DNA of 64,000 bases from Cyanobacteria bacterium FACHB-DQ100 (lineage in GTDB: Bacteria; Cyanobacteriota; Cyanobacteriia; Leptolyngbyales; Leptolyngbyaceae): the NCBI GenBank assembly GCA_014695195.1, contig JACJNW010000044.1, positions 124,001 through 188,000 of the forward strand. The letters are read 5' to 3'. A program made the translations under genes and the position numbers. Shown piece after piece: positions 53,486 to 63,561 of the stretch (position 1 is its first letter; each line of letters opens with the position of its first letter). Below the pieces are notes generated by a model. That model was not told the DNA's origin and searched no databases. It saw only the letters and a program-made list of their open reading frames with translations.

Positions 53486-54829
53486 ATGCAAACCTCTGAC
53501 TCCGTAGCCAATCCCGGTTTTGATGCTCACAATCCCCCCGATCCAAAGCTGATCGATTCTTGTGTACATTGTGGTTTCTGTTTATCGACTTGTCCGAGCT
53601 ATCGCGTCATCGGTAAGGAAATGGACTCGCCGCGAGGACGCATTTACCTGATGGATGGCATTAACGAAGGTGAAATCCCGCTGAATGCCGCGACGGTGCA
53701 GCATTTTGACTCTTGCCTAGGGTGTCTTGCCTGTGTGACAACTTGCCCATCCGGTGTGCAGTACGACAAGCTGATCGGCGCAACTCGTCCACAAGTTGAG
53801 CGCAAAGAGCCGCGATCGCTCCCCCAAAAGCTCTTACGCCAATTTATTTTCTCGGTGTTTCCCTATCCAAATCGGATGCGGGCATTACTGCGACCGTTGG
53901 GACTTTATCAAAAATCAGGATTGCAAAAGTTAGTGCGATCGCTGAAATTTTTGGACGCGATCGCGCCGCAACTGTCTGCAATGGAAGCGATCTTACCGGA
54001 GATTCCCGCCAGAGCCTTTACCGATTCAATTCCCGCACTGATTCCCGCCCTAGGTGAAAAGCGGTATCGAGTGGGGATGCTTCTGGGTTGTGTGCAGCGT
54101 TTGTTCAATCCAGACGTGAATGATGCAACGGTTCGAGTCTTAACTGCGAACGGCTGTGAAGTGGTTGTGCCGCAAGTTCAAGGTTGTTGTGGGGCATTGT
54201 CGCATCACCAGGGACAAGAAGAGGAAGCAAAACAATTTGCGCGGCGAATGATTGATACGTTTGCCGATACCGGAGTCGATGCAATCTTGATCAATGCTTC
54301 TGGCTGTGGTCACACGATGAAAGAATATAGTCATCTATTGCAGGATGATCCAAACTATCGCACCAAAGCAGAAGCCTTTGTTCGTAAGGTCAAAGATGTG
54401 CAAGAGTTTCTGGCTGAAGTTGGGCTGACTGCACCGTTGTCCCCGTTGCAAGATCAACCGTTAACGTTGGTTTATCAAGATGCGTGTCATATGCTGCATG
54501 GTCAGAAAATCAGTGTTCAACCGCGTCAATTGTTGCGGAAGATTCCAGGAGTCCAATTACGGGAGCCTGTAGATGCAGCATTATGTTGTGGCAGTGCGGG
54601 AATTTATAACATTCTTCAACCAGAAGTCGCGAACGAGTTAGGGCGGCAGAAAGTGGAGAACTTAACCAATACCAGAGCAGAGATTATTGCCTCTGCGAAC
54701 ATTGGTTGCTATGTGCAGATTTCTCGGCACCTGAAGCTGCAAGATAAATCAGTTCCAGTGTTGCACCCGATGCAACTGTTGGATTACTCAATTCGCGGGA
54801 TTCGGTTGAAAGATCTACAACTTCTTTAA
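53486..54829 (+). CDS. glcF: Glycolate dehydrogenase iron-sulfur subunit GlcF-like
   Basis: A 447-residue protein with two 4Fe-4S motifs: CVHCGFCLSTCPSYR near 25 and CLGCLACVTTCPSG near 78. Two CCG domains follow, with cysteines in VQGCCGALSHHQGQEEEA and DAALCCGSAGIYNIL. It passes electrons from the FAD subunits to the respiratory or photosynthetic chain. Co-transcribed with glcE. A possible third subunit, GlcD-like, is encoded far away at 5093. Confidence 0.93.
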   Translation: MQTSDSVANPGFDAHNPPDPKLIDSCVHCGFCLSTCPSYRVIGKEMDSPRGRIYLMDGINEGEIPLNAATVQHFDSCLGCLACVTTCPSGVQYDKLIGATRPQVERKEPRSLPQKLLRQFIFSVFPYPNRMRALLRPLGLYQKSGLQKLVRSLKFLDAIAPQLSAMEAILPEIPARAFTDSIPALIPALGEKRYRVGMLLGCVQRLFNPDVNDATVRVLTANGCEVVVPQVQGCCGALSHHQGQEEEAKQFARRMIDTFADTGVDAILINASGCGHTMKEYSHLLQDDPNYRTKAEAFVRKVKDVQEFLAEVGLTAPLSPLQDQPLTLVYQDACHMLHGQKISVQPRQLLRKIPGVQLREPVDAALCCGSAGIYNILQPEVANELGRQKVENLTNTRAEIIASANIGCYVQISRHLKLQDKSVPVLHPMQLLDYSIRGIRLKDLQLL

Positions 54830-54948
54830 TAGCTTGTCGTAATTGCTAGGTGAGCCGATCCAGAACCATACGATCCGACGGGATCTTTCATCACTCCTAC
54901 AGTCCGACAACCGATTCTTGCTCCCACCGAGCCGATCAGTTGGGTCAT
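54826..54948 (-). CDS. Possible 40-codon ORF, unknown
   Basis: An ATG at 54948 opens a 40-codon frame (MTQLIGSVGARIGCRTVGVM at the start) ending inside the last codons of glcF. It begins near AAGAAG at the expected distance. No family is recognised and the length is close to chance, so this is tentative. Confidence 0.25.
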   Translation of the reverse strand: MTQLIGSVGARIGCRTVGVMKDPVGSYGSGSAHLAITTSY

Positions 54949-55176
54949 ATTAAGCTTCTTGAACTCTAAACATTGGCTTCAAATACTGCTTGGAGTTTTA
55001 ATTTTTTACGTTTAGGCTTGCTTAGGGCGGATTTGGCTTACCGCAGTTAGAGCCAATCGCCTCTGCCTAAATAGTGAACTTTTCTGAAGCATTTGTCAGA
55101 ATCAGCCCCAAGGCATACTTACAATAAGTCTCGAATTCTTTTTGTTCTCTTCAGAATCATTAGGAAAAATTAAGAT
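54949..55176. other. Upstream region of psaL
   Basis: It holds the psaL promoter region. A promoter-like TTGTCA lies at about 55095 with TACTTACAAT downstream near 55117-55127. Further up, GGCGGATTTGGC and GCCAATCGCC can pair with bulges (about 55026-55060). I looked for psaI and did not find it here. Confidence 0.4.
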
Positions 55177-55644
55177 ATGGCTGACGAGCTTATCAAACCT
55201 TATAACGGCGATCCGTTTGCCGGACACCTCTCGACCCCTATCAGTGATTCTGCCTTCACCCGCGCCTTCATTGGCAACCTACCCGCTTACCGCAAAGGGC
55301 TTTCTCCCTTGCTGCGCGGGCTGGAAATCGGAATGGCACATGGTTACTTCTTAGTCGGTCCTTGGACATTGCTCGGACCGCTGCGGGATTCACAAGAAGC
55401 CGCGATCGGTGGACTCATTTCCGCTGTCGCACTCATCTTGATTGCAACCGCTTGTCTTTCGATCTACGGTTTAGCAACCTTCCAAGGAGAAAAAACCTCC
55501 TCGGATTCGCTGCAAACCTCCGAAGGTTGGAGCCAATTTACAGGCGGATTCTTCGTTGGTGCAACAGGTGGCGCATTCGTCGCTTACCTGCTGATCGCTA
55601 ACTTCTCGATCGTAGACAAGATCTTTACGGGTGCATTCAACTAG
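55177..55644 (+). CDS. psaL: Photosystem I reaction centre subunit XI (PsaL)
   Basis: A 155-residue thylakoid protein needed for photosystem I trimer formation. Motifs: [47 protein letters not shown], and two to three hydrophobic helices ([38 protein letters not shown]). The C-terminus ends just after the last helix, as in cyanobacteria. The ATG at 55177 gives the normal [11 protein letters not shown] beginning. A terminator follows. Confidence 0.97.
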   Translation: MADELIKPYNGDPFAGHLSTPISDSAFTRAFIGNLPAYRKGLSPLLRGLEIGMAHGYFLVGPWTLLGPLRDSQEAAIGGLISAVALILIATACLSIYGLATFQGEKTSSDSLQTSEGWSQFTGGFFVGATGGAFVAYLLIANFSIVDKIFTGAFN

Positions 55645-55673
55645 CCCTGTCGAACTGAAATTTCTTGCCAACA

Positions 55674-55702
55674 GGCTCGATCGTGATATCGAGCCTTTTT
55701 TA
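55674..55702 (+). terminator. Terminator of psaL
   Basis: GGCTCGAT pairs with ATCGAGCC, followed by TTTTTT. Confidence 0.85.
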
Positions 55703-55789
55703 TATTTTTGTGGCGAACTCAGCACAAGCGGATAAAATCGCCAAAAGTGGGTTGACATGAAGTACCCTATTAACTGCAAAACGTGGTAA

Positions 55790-57781
55790 ATGCCCTCCCG
55801 ACCTATGCCCGAACCACAAACCTGGGAATTTTTGATACAGCTAGACGGCGATCGAGCTTGGCTTCCGTTGGACACTTCCGAAATTCTGGAAGGTCGGTAT
55901 CGCATTGCCGCAAAATCAAGCTATAAAAACGCACCCGTCGAAGTTCGCATTCAGTATGACGCGATCGACGAGGTTCCACCCAAGCGCCGCACTCAGACTC
56001 GAACCTATCAAACCAATCCAAACGGCTTAATGGCGGTGATTCCCTTCACCCATCTCCAGTCTGGGATTTGGGAGTTTCACTGCTCACCTCAAGAAGGCAG
56101 TCCACAGTCGCTGCGGTTTCGGGTGTTGTCGCTTGAGTCGGACGCAGTAGATGATTGGAGTCCAGTTTGGGATATTGAAGAGTTTGAAGCGATCGGGGTT
56201 GAGCCAGTAGAAGCAAAGGCAATCGAAGTCGATCGTCCCTTGGTTGAGGAAGCCTTAAAGGCAGAACCAGAGCGCGTCTCAGTTGAGGAGATTTTACAAC
56301 AGGCAGAGCAGGAATCAACCACGATCGCAGACGAAATCTTGACCGAGTACGGCTTAATTGCAGAAACACCGTATCCAGATTACCGTTTGCCAGAGATAGT
56401 TGTTGCAGCAGCGCCACTGGTTGCGATCGATCTCGCTCAAAATACTTATATTGCTCGTTGGGGCGATTCTTTGAGCATTACCGGGCAAATTACTTCGGCT
56501 CAAACGGCGGATCTTGATGCAGAACTGCGGATTTGCCTGCGCGATCCCCAAACCTCTGAACTATTATTAGAAACTTGCAGAACACTGGATCAAGCAGCGT
56601 TACCGTTTGAATTGTCTTATCAGGTCACGTTGCCTGCTGGACTTGAAACGCAGCTAGTGTTGGGAGAGATTACGCTGCACGACCCGAAAGTTGAGGGACA
56701 TCCGATCGTTGCAACCGAATTCTTTACGCTGCTGGCAGAGCTTGATCAGCTACTTGAGGCGATGTACCAGGCGAAAGAAGACGATCGGGCAATGGCGGAA
56801 GATATGTTAGATTTGCCTGCTCCTAAGTCTGCGGTGCAGCCGCCGCTCAATCTCGCTTTTCTTGACTTTGTTGCGGCTCCAAAAGATGCTGAAGCGGTGA
56901 GCTTCACACCCAAAGAAACGCAAGCACTTCCGCCGCAACTGCATCCACCAAGTCCGTACCGGCGCAAATCGCTGAACCTACCCAACTTCGGCATTCAGCC
57001 CGATGGAGCCATTCCTGAATACGCTCCCCCAGAAGCGACTCAGCTAGAAATTCCATTGTCCGAGGTTTCTGTGTCTGAGGTTTCTGATGAAATTTCTGTG
57101 TCTGAGGTTTCTGAACTGACTGAACCGCCCATCGAAGCCCCCGAAGACCCTACTGAAGAAGCTTTGCTCGATCTACTTACCCCGGTTGAAGAACCCGAAG
57201 CAAGCGAACTCAAGGTTCAAGCAGACGATCGAGAAATTACTCCCCTAGAAGAATCTGGGTTTCAGGCTAGTCCTGAATCGTCAAGTAGTGAAGTGGTAGT
57301 CGATGACGAGCCGATCTTGCCGTTCGCTGAATTAATCGTGTCGCGTCGTCACAATAAGGGACAGTCTGATCGCGCTCAAAATCCTTTACTGCTGCCAGAG
57401 CATGAATCTGTTCCTGATCCGATCGTGACGATCGCAGAAGCCGAACTCACCGGAGGGAAAACGACGACTGTTCGGATCAAGCTGCCAGACATTGCGCCGA
57501 AAATCTACGTCAAGCTGTGGGTGAGCGATCGACAAAGCCGCGGCATGATTGAACCGTCGCGATGGATCATTGACTTCAAACCTGATGGGCACGGCAATTT
57601 GGAAGCAACAACCGAGGTCAAAGTCCCGTTTGAGAGCGTAGAAATTCAGATCGAGGCGATCGCGGTAGAAGTCATGACCAATCGTGAAAGCCATAAAGTG
57701 ACTGTCGATCGACGAGTCACGCCGGAAGAACTTCCTGACTTATGGATTGATCCGCTTGATGATTCGATTGTTTCGCCCTGA
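55790..57781 (+). CDS. Large acidic cyanobacterial protein of unknown function
   Basis: A 663-residue, strongly acidic protein without signal peptide or membrane segment. The N-terminal ~105 residues (WEFLIQLDGDRAWLPLDTSEILEGRYRI) and residues ~200-330 (ARWGDSLSITGQITSAQ...) look like β-sandwich domains. A long Glu/Pro/Ser-rich linker follows, with short repeats of SEVS (SEVSVSEVSDEISVSEVSE) near 425. The C-terminal ~120 residues form another β-domain (DIAPKIYVKLWVSDRQSRGM). I have a sense of it as conserved in cyanobacteria but know no function. Its end overlaps the GNAT gene by 23 bases. Confidence 0.7.
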   Translation: MPSRPMPEPQTWEFLIQLDGDRAWLPLDTSEILEGRYRIAAKSSYKNAPVEVRIQYDAIDEVPPKRRTQTRTYQTNPNGLMAVIPFTHLQSGIWEFHCSPQEGSPQSLRFRVLSLESDAVDDWSPVWDIEEFEAIGVEPVEAKAIEVDRPLVEEALKAEPERVSVEEILQQAEQESTTIADEILTEYGLIAETPYPDYRLPEIVVAAAPLVAIDLAQNTYIARWGDSLSITGQITSAQTADLDAELRICLRDPQTSELLLETCRTLDQAALPFELSYQVTLPAGLETQLVLGEITLHDPKVEGHPIVATEFFTLLAELDQLLEAMYQAKEDDRAMAEDMLDLPAPKSAVQPPLNLAFLDFVAAPKDAEAVSFTPKETQALPPQLHPPSPYRRKSLNLPNFGIQPDGAIPEYAPPEATQLEIPLSEVSVSEVSDEISVSEVSELTEPPIEAPEDPTEEALLDLLTPVEEPEASELKVQADDREITPLEESGFQASPESSSSEVVVDDEPILPFAELIVSRRHNKGQSDRAQNPLLLPEHESVPDPIVTIAEAELTGGKTTTVRIKLPDIAPKIYVKLWVSDRQSRGMIEPSRWIIDFKPDGHGNLEATTEVKVPFESVEIQIEAIAVEVMTNRESHKVTVDRRVTPEELPDLWIDPLDDSIVSP

Positions 57782-58241
57782 AGACGCTGAACAAATCGCG
57801 CAGCTATTTCACGATACGGTGCGTGAAGTAAATTTGCGCGATTATTCGATCGCTCAAGTGCAAGCTTGGTCGCCGGATGATCTAAATTTTCGAGATTGGG
57901 TGACGGTTTGCTCTAGTCGCTTCACTTATGTTGCTGAGGAAGCAGGACTCATTCTTGGATTTGGTGAACTCGAAGTAAATGGGCACATTGATTGTTTTTA
58001 CTGTCACAAAAATTATCAGCGACGAGGGATCGGACGGGCAATTTATCAAGCCATCGAAGCAAAAGCAAGAGAATTAGACCTCGATCGCCTCTTTACTGAA
58101 GCGAGCATCACGGCAAAGCCGTTTTTTCAGAGCGTTGGCTTTACTGTGATTGCAGAGCAGCAGGTTTTTCGACGGGGTGGAACCTTCACAAACTATCGCA
58201 TGGAGAAAAACTTGCAAGTGAGCGATCGATCTAAGTTGTAG
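57759..58241 (+). CDS. GNAT family N-acetyltransferase
   Basis: A 160-residue acetyltransferase starting at ATG 57759 (MIRLFRPEDAEQIAQLFHDTV). The acetyl-CoA motif A is YCHKNYQRRGIGRAIYQAIEAKA with the Q/RxxGxG/A pattern, and the C-terminus has FFQSVGFTVIAEQQVFRRG. The substrate is unknown; GNAT proteins of this style (PF13673) include tRNA, peptide and antibiotic acetylases. It overlaps the 3' end of the upstream gene, so translation may be coupled. Confidence 0.9.
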   Translation: MIRLFRPEDAEQIAQLFHDTVREVNLRDYSIAQVQAWSPDDLNFRDWVTVCSSRFTYVAEEAGLILGFGELEVNGHIDCFYCHKNYQRRGIGRAIYQAIEAKARELDLDRLFTEASITAKPFFQSVGFTVIAEQQVFRRGGTFTNYRMEKNLQVSDRSKL

Positions 58242-58338
58242 ATCTTTTTAGCAAATTCGCTCATCTTACGATTACACTCAATATACGAGTGCTGGTGTAC
58301 TTTCGTGCATCCGTACTGTGTTTTCTGCAATTGCCGCG

Positions 58339-61300
58339 ATGATTCCGCAACGTCTCACACTCCGACACTTCTTAAGCTACCGGGAAGCGACGCTCGACTT
58401 CCAGGGGCTTCATACTGCCTGTGTGTGCGGCGCAAATGGAGCAGGAAAGTCTTCGCTGTTAGAGGCAATTTCTTGGGTGCTTTGGGGAGAGGGTCGGGCA
58501 GCTTCTGAAGACGATGTGATTCACATGGGCGCAAAGGAAGCTCAGGTTGAATTTATTTTCCAGATGCACCAGCAGACTTATCGAGTACTGAGAACGCGCC
58601 AACGCGGACAAGGCGGAACATTGGAGTTTCAGATCATGCAGGGTGGCGGATTTAAGTCGCTTACCGCAAAAGGCATCCGATCGACCCAGCAGTTAATCCT
58701 GACGCATCTCAGACTCGATTACGAAACCTTTGTCAATTCGGCTTATCTGCGTCAAGGTCGGGCTGATGAATTCATGTTGAAACGTCCGGCTGAACGCAAG
58801 CAAATTCTGGCGGATCTCCTAAAGCTACATCAGTATGATGAACTCTCTGAGCAAGCGAAAGATAAATCGCGTCAGTTCAAAGCCCAAGTCGAGTTACTAG
58901 AACGGCATTTAGAAAGCATTCGGGAACAGCTACAGCAGCGAGATACGATCGCACAAGAGCGCTCCAAACTCGAAGCTGTGTTGGAACAAATGCAGCAACA
59001 ACAATCCACAAATCATCATCAACTGCAACAGTTCCAAGCCGTTCAACATCAACGGCAAACGTGGCAACAACAATTAAGCTGGCAACAACAACAACAGCGC
59101 AACCTGAATCAAGACTGCCAGCGATTGCAAAAAGAACGATCGCAAACCGATCAACAACGCCAAACTTTAGAATATCTATTGCAGCAAGAAAGCACGATTA
59201 TCGCGGGCTATCAACAATGGCAAGCACTTCAAGGCCAAGAAGAGCTATTCTCTGCAAAGTTTCAATCTCATCAAGTTGCTCAATCTCAACGGCAACAATA
59301 CGAGCAGCAGCAGACTGAAAAACTGCAAGAGCTACAAAATCAACTCCAGAAAGTTCAAGCCCAGGAAATTACCTTGCAAGAACAATTGCAGGAAGTTCAA
59401 AAAGCATTGAGCAAGGAAGCGGAGATTGAATCTGCGATCGAACAACTCAATCTAGCGCGTCAAGACCTGCAAAGGCTCGATCGTCTCCAGCTTCAAGCCT
59501 CACCCCTGCTTCAGCGTAAACAACAACTGCAACAAAAGCTCGATCGTTCTTTCACCCGTCTTTCTGCCCGACTAGAAGAACTCCGAACCTCTGCGCGTCA
59601 ACTACAAACCCAACAACAACGACAACCGACCCTACAAAAAGCGGCAGTCGAAGTTGCCGTCAAAATCGAAGAACTGGAAAAGCTCAGAGCCTATCAAGAT
59701 CAAGTCCGCGAGAAAGGCTTAGAGCGCCGCAGTTTTATGGAACAGCTTCAGGCACATCAACGCAACTATGAAGCTCAGTTAGCTGAGCTCGACTACAAAA
59801 TTCGGATGCTAGAACAAGAGCGAGCAGCAACGGTTACAGCGACCGAGGAATTTGCAGGCACAACTTTAGTGCAACTCAAACATCAAGAATTTCCGCCTTG
59901 TCCCTTGTGCGATCGACCTTTAGATGAGCATCATTGGCACTTAGTTCTAGAGAAACAACAACTTCAAAAAGAGGAAATCCTGACTGAAATCTGGGTGATT
60001 CGAGAACAGTTAACCGTATCAGAACGAGAAATCCAGGTACTTCGCGACGAATACACCCACATTGAGAAACAGTTAGCTCAATACGGAGATGCTTTGCAAC
60101 GTCGCGGACAGCTTCAAGAACAATTACAAAACACCGCAGAAGTTCAAGATCAACTATCGCAGATTACTAGCGAATCACTCAAGCTAGAAGAACAACTAAA
60201 AACCGCAGCTTTTGAACCAGAACTCCACGAAGAACTAAACATTCTCGATCGCAGTCTACAACAACTCAATTATGATGAGCGCGATCATGCACTGGCGCGG
60301 GGAAGCGTCGATCGCTGGCGTTGGGCAGAAATCCGCCAAGCTGAAATCAAACAAGCAAAACGCAGACAAGCGAACATCTTGCAGCGCCAACCCGCTCTCA
60401 GAACACAAATCGAACAATTAGAACAACAACGTAATAGTTTGATCGCAACTCTGGAGCAAGGTTTACAACAGTACGATCGTCAACTTCAAGACATTGGATA
60501 CAACTTAGATCAGCACAACGCCATACGATCAGCATTGCGTCAGGCACAAGCTTGGCAACTCCGCTATCAAGAACTCAGACAAGCTCAAAAAAATTATCCT
60601 CAAGTTCAACATCGCCTCTACGAACTAACACACACCTTGCAAGCACGATTCAACGATCTACAAACCATCACACACAATTGTCAAGAACTCATCCACGCCC
60701 TAGAGCAAACTCCAGATCTCACCGCACACATTCAAACCCTTGAACAACAAATCCAGCAGCAGCGCACCCAACTCGACGAACATCTAGCCAAGCTCGGACG
60801 ACTGCAACAACAAGAGCAACAGCAGGAACTCATGAGTCAACAGTTTGAAGCGGTCAACACCCAACTCAAAACCGCTCGTCAACAATGCCGTATCTATCAA
60901 GAACTTGCTCAAGCCTTCGGGAAAAACGGCATTCAAGCATTGATGATCGAGAACATCCTGCCGCAGCTTGAAGCAACAACTAATCAAATTCTGTCCCGTC
61001 TCAGCGCCAATCAGCTTCATGTTCAATTTGTCACCCAGCGCAACCGCAAAACTAAAACTGCGAAAGCAATGGAAACACTAGACATTCTCATTGCAGATGC
61101 CTACGGCACTCGACCGTATGAAACTTATTCCGGTGGAGAAGCATTCCGGGTCAATTTTGCCATTCGATTAGCGTTAGCGCGACTGTTAGCCCAGCGATCG
61201 GGCACTGCTCTACAAATGCTCGTTGTCGATGAAGGCTTCGGCACTCAAGATCAAGAAGGGTGCGATCGCCTGATTGCCGCAATTAACGCGATCGCGCCAG

Positions 61301-61413
61301 AATTTGCTTGCATCCTCACCATTACGCATATGCCGCACTTTAGAGAAGCCTTCCAAGCGCGAATCGAAGTCACCAAAACTCAAAACGGCTCCGAACTGAT
61401 GCTGTGCCTATAG
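58339..61413 (+). CDS. sbcC: SbcC-like SMC-family exonuclease subunit
   Basis: About 1024 residues. The ABC-type head starts with [17 protein letters not shown] and Walker [23 protein letters not shown] long glutamine-rich coiled coil runs to the zinc hook CPLC ([10 protein letters not shown]) near residue 520, then returns. The C-terminal head has the signature [21 protein letters not shown] near 930, Walker [16 protein letters not shown] and the switch ITHMPHF. With SbcD it would form the Mre11-Rad50-like nuclease that cuts hairpins and blocked ends; sbcD is not in the window. The ATG at 58339 ([11 protein letters not shown]) is preferred over a GTG at 58318. A complex that cuts hairpins is notable in a genome with so many palindromic elements. 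Confidence 0.92.
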   Translation: MIPQRLTLRHFLSYREATLDFQGLHTACVCGANGAGKSSLLEAISWVLWGEGRAASEDDVIHMGAKEAQVEFIFQMHQQTYRVLRTRQRGQGGTLEFQIMQGGGFKSLTAKGIRSTQQLILTHLRLDYETFVNSAYLRQGRADEFMLKRPAERKQILADLLKLHQYDELSEQAKDKSRQFKAQVELLERHLESIREQLQQRDTIAQERSKLEAVLEQMQQQQSTNHHQLQQFQAVQHQRQTWQQQLSWQQQQQRNLNQDCQRLQKERSQTDQQRQTLEYLLQQESTIIAGYQQWQALQGQEELFSAKFQSHQVAQSQRQQYEQQQTEKLQELQNQLQKVQAQEITLQEQLQEVQKALSKEAEIESAIEQLNLARQDLQRLDRLQLQASPLLQRKQQLQQKLDRSFTRLSARLEELRTSARQLQTQQQRQPTLQKAAVEVAVKIEELEKLRAYQDQVREKGLERRSFMEQLQAHQRNYEAQLAELDYKIRMLEQERAATVTATEEFAGTTLVQLKHQEFPPCPLCDRPLDEHHWHLVLEKQQLQKEEILTEIWVIREQLTVSEREIQVLRDEYTHIEKQLAQYGDALQRRGQLQEQLQNTAEVQDQLSQITSESLKLEEQLKTAAFEPELHEELNILDRSLQQLNYDERDHALARGSVDRWRWAEIRQAEIKQAKRRQANILQRQPALRTQIEQLEQQRNSLIATLEQGLQQYDRQLQDIGYNLDQHNAIRSALRQAQAWQLRYQELRQAQKNYPQVQHRLYELTHTLQARFNDLQTITHNCQELIHALEQTPDLTAHIQTLEQQIQQQRTQLDEHLAKLGRLQQQEQQQELMSQQFEAVNTQLKTARQQCRIYQELAQAFGKNGIQALMIENILPQLEATTNQILSRLSANQLHVQFVTQRNRKTKTAKAMETLDILIADAYGTRPYETYSGGEAFRVNFAIRLALARLLAQRSGTALQMLVVDEGFGTQDQEGCDRLIAAINAIAPEFACILTITHMPHFREAFQARIEVTKTQNGSELMLCL

Positions 61414-61469
61414 ATCAAAATGGTTTGGACTCCTGTAGAATAGGAGGGTTGTTTAAATTCGCCGATCCT

Positions 61470-61643
61470 ATGGCAGTTCCTAAGAAGAAAACCTCCAACG
61501 CCAAGCGCGACCAGCGCAAAGCGACTTGGAAACGCAAAGCCAATCTGCAAGCCCAACGCGCTCTGTCTCTCGGCAAATCGATTCTCACCGGACGGGCAAA
61601 AGGCTTCGTCTATCCGACCGAAGAAGAAGGCGAAGAAGAATAA
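61470..61643 (+). CDS. rpmF: 50S ribosomal protein L32
   Basis: A 57-residue basic protein: [20 protein letters not shown], then [18 protein letters not shown], ending in a short acidic tail (PTEEEGEEE) seen in cyanobacteria. The usual CxxC zinc pairs are absent, as in many cyanobacterial L32 proteins. AGGAGGG precedes the gene by about 24 bases. A terminator follows. Confidence 0.95.
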   Translation: MAVPKKKTSNAKRDQRKATWKRKANLQAQRALSLGKSILTGRAKGFVYPTEEEGEEE

Positions 61644-61649
61644 GTAAAA

Positions 61650-61689
61650 TGCGTGATTCCGTCTAATTGAAGAGTCACGCATTTTTTTG
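61650..61689 (+). terminator. Terminator of rpmF
   Basis: ATGCGTGA pairs with TCACGCAT across an 18-base loop, followed by TTTTTTT. Confidence 0.75.
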
Positions 61690-61735
61690 GCTCTGCTATA
61701 TTTCCAGAGTCACGCCTCTCTCAAAAGTCACGATT

Positions 61736-62338
61736 ATGTTAGGCAAATATTTCAAAAAGCCAGAACCGCAACATGGCGATCGTGTTCCTCCCGGTCAGAG
61801 ACTAGCGACAGGATTTCCCGTTCTGACCTACGGCGACACTCCAGACATCGATCGTTCTAATTGGCAATTTCGCGTCTGGGGACTGGCTCAGGAGAAAGTT
61901 TTCTCCTGGGACGACTTCATGGCGCTGCCGCAAAGCGAATTTACCGCCGATTTTCACTGCGTTACTACTTGGTCAAAGCTGGATGTGCAGTGGGTCGGCG
62001 TGAAAGTGACCGACTTTATGAACGCGATCGCAGTCGATCCGAAAGCCGTGCACATTATGGAACATTGCTACGGCGGCTATACAACGAATATCTCGATGGA
62101 AGATTTCGTCCGAGAAGAAAACTTCTTTGCTCATACGCTGTTTGGTGAGCCGTTACCAGCCGATCATGGTGGGCCATTGCGTTTAGTCGTTCCCCACCTG
62201 TACGCCTGGAAAAGCGCAAAATGGATTAATGGTTTAGAATTTCTGTCAAAAGAAGACTTAGGATTTTGGGAGCGCAACGGCTATCATCACCGAGGCGACC
62301 CCTGGAAAGAAGAACGCTATAGCGGAAGATTCTTCTAA
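61736..62338 (+). CDS. Sulfite-oxidase-fold molybdopterin oxidoreductase
   Basis: A 200-residue protein with the sulfite oxidase/YedY molybdopterin-binding fold. The Mo-ligating cysteine is in ADFHCVTTWSKLDVQWVGV. Conserved GGYTTNISMEDF, LPADHGGPLRLVVPHLYAWKSAKWINGLEF follow. There is no Tat signal at the N-terminus (MLGKYFKKPEPQHGD), so it is probably cytoplasmic. The substrate is unknown; it is shorter than MsrP and lacks a cytochrome partner nearby. The ATG at 61736 avoids the rpmF terminator. Confidence 0.9.
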   Translation: MLGKYFKKPEPQHGDRVPPGQRLATGFPVLTYGDTPDIDRSNWQFRVWGLAQEKVFSWDDFMALPQSEFTADFHCVTTWSKLDVQWVGVKVTDFMNAIAVDPKAVHIMEHCYGGYTTNISMEDFVREENFFAHTLFGEPLPADHGGPLRLVVPHLYAWKSAKWINGLEFLSKEDLGFWERNGYHHRGDPWKEERYSGRFF

Positions 62339-62349
62339 ACATTCTAAAC

Positions 62350-62379
62350 AAAAGCCGAGGCATTACACCTCGGCTTTTG
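62350..62379. terminator. Bidirectional terminator
   Basis: AAAAGCCGAGG pairs with CCTCGGCTTTT around CATTACA; convergent genes on both sides can use it. Confidence 0.8.
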
Positions 62380-62383
62380 TGGT

Positions 62384-63502
62384 CTAATGGGTCGGTAGAT
62401 AAACCGTAAAGGTACTTCCCTTTCCAAACTCTGTTGAAACGTTGATTCTGCCGTTGTGCGCCTCAACAATTCGACGAGTAAGATGCAATCCCAGACCGCT
62501 ACCCGATCGCTTGTGTTTGCCCGGAACAAAGCTTTCAAACAGATTCTCTCGATCGCTCTCCGAAATTCCAGGACCTGTATCCTGCACTTCGAGCTTAATT
62601 GCAGGCACCAATCCGGTATCCACCTTTGTTAACCGAACAGAAACAGAACCTTCGTCGGTGAATTTAATCGCATTCCCAACTAAGTTTGTCATCACGCGAT
62701 AAAGTTCTAATCGATCGCCCTTCGCATTGAAGTTATCGTTCTCATTCAACTCTAGCTTCAACGTTAAATGCTTGTCGATCGCAAGCGGTGAAAGTTCCTT
62801 AACTACTTCTTGCGCCAGTTCGCCTAAATCAACAGGCGAAAATACTAGCGTCTTCCGTCCCGCCTCGTAACGATACACTTCCAGCAGCGTGTTCACCATC
62901 GTCAGCAAGTTCGCATTACTCCGAATCATGGTGGAGATTGCATCTTGAACATCGCTAGACAGATCACCTAATGCCCCCTGAGACATTAGATTCAACATCC
63001 GATCAGCAGCCACCAACGGCGTTCTCAAGTCATGCGTCAATCGTGAAACAAAGTCCTCTCGCTGACGTGCAATCTGATCGCGCTCATCGACACTGTGCTT
63101 CAAGCGAAGCAGCGCCCGGACTCTTGCTAACAATTCATCGAAATGCACAGGCTTGCGGATGAAATCATCTGCGCCAGTATCCAAACCCTGGGCTACACTC
63201 GGCTGATCGTAAGCCGTCGTCAGCAAAATCGGCATAAAGGGCAGCGAGATATTCGCTCGAATTCGGCGCGTGACTTCGTACCCATCCATGCCGGGCATCA
63301 TCACATCCAGCAACACCAAATCAGGTGGAGACTGCTCGATCAGGCGTAAGGCTTCTTTGCCACTATCCGCAAGTTCAACCTGATAACCTTCGTCCTGCAA
63401 AATGGCTTGAATTAGCAGACAGTTATCAGGCGTGTCGTCTACCACAAGAATACGATCGACGGTGCGGGATCGGTTGAAAGGGGAGTGATTCATGCAATCC
63501 AC
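62384..63502 (-). CDS. Receiver-histidine kinase hybrid (REC-HisKA-HATPase)
   Basis: A 372-residue protein. The receiver has Asp in LVLLDVMMPGMDGYE near 66 and Lys in FIRKPVHFDEL. HisKA follows with EDFVSRLTHDLRTPLVAAD, whose His is present, and then the ATPase domain: MTNLVGNAIKFTDEG, LEVQDTGPGIS, SGSGLGLHLTRRIVEAHNG. The phosphoryl group could pass between the two domains. It may start at 63502 or at an ATG at 63493. It lies 60 bases before a convergent-free partial GAF gene on the same strand. Confidence 0.93.
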   Translation of the reverse strand: MDCMNHSPFNRSRTVDRILVVDDTPDNCLLIQAILQDEGYQVELADSGKEALRLIEQSPPDLVLLDVMMPGMDGYEVTRRIRANISLPFMPILLTTAYDQPSVAQGLDTGADDFIRKPVHFDELLARVRALLRLKHSVDERDQIARQREDFVSRLTHDLRTPLVAADRMLNLMSQGALGDLSSDVQDAISTMIRSNANLLTMVNTLLEVYRYEAGRKTLVFSPVDLGELAQEVVKELSPLAIDKHLTLKLELNENDNFNAKGDRLELYRVMTNLVGNAIKFTDEGSVSVRLTKVDTGLVPAIKLEVQDTGPGISESDRENLFESFVPGKHKRSGSGLGLHLTRRIVEAHNGRINVSTEFGKGSTFTVYLPTH

Positions 63503-63561
63503 CTATGAAAGGCAAAGTCAGTCAGTATTCTGAATAAACACGACTTAGGTTACACTCTACC

